A stretch of 32,492 bases of DNA, from assembly GCA_004552445.1 (NCBI GenBank), contig SFOJ01000019.1:1-32492 (forward strand). Direction: 5' to 3'. Below are positions 32,148 to 32,492 of this stretch, one piece after another. The position numbers were made by a program, and so were the translations under genes. The DNA is from Mollicutes bacterium (GTDB lineage: Bacteria; Bacillota_I; Bacilli_A; RF39; UBA660). The notes beneath the pieces were generated by a model. The model did not search any database. It was given only the letters and a program-made list of their open reading frames with translations, and was not told where the DNA came from. The first letter of the stretch is position 1, and the number at the start of each line of letters is the position of its first letter.

Positions 32148-32492
32148 ATGAAGTATGTTTACATGTTTAGTGAAGGAAACAAAGACATGAGAAATCTACT
32201 TGGTGGTAAAGGTGCAAATCTAGCAGAAATGACTAGTATTGGTTTACCAGTTCCAAGAGGATTTACTGTTACTACAGAAGCTTGTACTGCTTATTATGAT
32301 GCAGGAAAAGTTATTAGTAAAGATATCATAGATGAAATCTATGAAAAATTAAAAGAGTTAGAAAAACTAACTGGAAAGAAAATGGGAGACCTAAAAAATC
32401 CATTATTAGTATCAGTTCGTAGTGGTGCTAGAGCTAGTATGCCTGGTATGATGGATACAGTACTTAACTTAGGTCTTAATGATGAAGTATGT
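32148..32492 (+). CDS. ppdK: pyruvate, phosphate dikinase, N-terminal part (3' end outside window)
   Basis: First 115 codons only. The enzyme interconverts pyruvate, ATP and phosphate with phosphoenolpyruvate, AMP and diphosphate; in fermenting Bacillota it often works in the glycolytic direction. The visible part is the start of the ATP-grasp domain: MKYVYMFSEGNKD, LLGGKGANLAEMTSIGLPVP, RGFTVTT, and VSVRSGARASMPGMMDTVLN with the nucleotide-binding Arg. Strong ribosome binding site GGAGGGAG before ATG 32148. Confidence 0.95.
   Translation, partial: MKYVYMFSEGNKDMRNLLGGKGANLAEMTSIGLPVPRGFTVTTEACTAYYDAGKVISKDIIDEIYEKLKELEKLTGKKMGDLKNPLLVSVRSGARASMPGMMDTVLNLGLNDEVC

Overview
The window looks like a piece of an AT-rich, low-GC Gram-positive chromosome, most likely an uncultured gut Bacillota of the Bacilli side (RF39/Erysipelotrichia/Mollicutes-like lineages). 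The grounds are very low GC, Bacillus-type gene orders (rpsL-rpsG-fusA-tuf, rpsO-pnp, comEA-comEC), Gram-positive ribosome binding sites, A/T-run terminators and a surface adhesin with an NPSTG sorting signal. TGA ends several genes (the ABC exporter, a permease), so this is the standard bacterial code and not the mycoplasma code. The taxon is inferred. No tRNA, rRNA, CRISPR array or complete insertion sequence was seen.

Layout. 1-2.1 kb: end of a pyrimidine nucleoside phosphorylase, a membrane-anchored cadherin-like protein and a convergent VanY-type carboxypeptidase. 2.2-2.8 kb: scar of a macA-macB-like ABC efflux operon, collapsed by deletion into one broken fused gene. 2.8-7.5 kb: PAP2-like membrane protein (minus), der, an ABC exporter and tlyA. 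7.5-10.4 kb: an accessory-looking operon with a small secreted protein of unknown function followed by a three-gene ABC transporter, preceded by two 9-bp direct repeats with 21-bp periodicity. 10.5-14.9 kb: the str operon (rpsL, rpsG, fusA, tuf). 14.9-16.8 kb: a LysM/GH25-like wall protein. 16.8-20.2 kb: HelD-like helicase (minus) and an MFS transporter. 20.2-23.8 kb: rpsO, pnp and a helical protein of unknown function. 23.8-28.3 kb: a thioester-domain adhesin, then comEA-comEC for DNA uptake. 28.3-30.1 kb: an LRR-like protein overlapped by a transglutaminase-like protein. 30.1-30.5 kb: gene-poor, with a decayed small membrane-protein gene. 30.5-32.5 kb: xerD-like recombinase, tdk and the start of ppdK.

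The str operon has several oddities. rpsG is broken into two frames by an apparent +1 shift at GAG-TAG-A. S12 has Ile where the conserved Pro of the KDLPG loop should be. EF-G has NKME in place of the GTPase NKxD motif. A second +1 break with a similar layout (ATA-TAG-G) splits the LysM/GH25 gene 5 kb away. This pair could be programmed recoding at UAG-purine, or it could be mutation or assembly error.

Other points of interest are a set of -10 boxes placed exactly 6 nt before start codons (apparent leaderless mRNAs), a palindrome filling the helD promoter spacer, and promoters built into terminator stems or palindromes.
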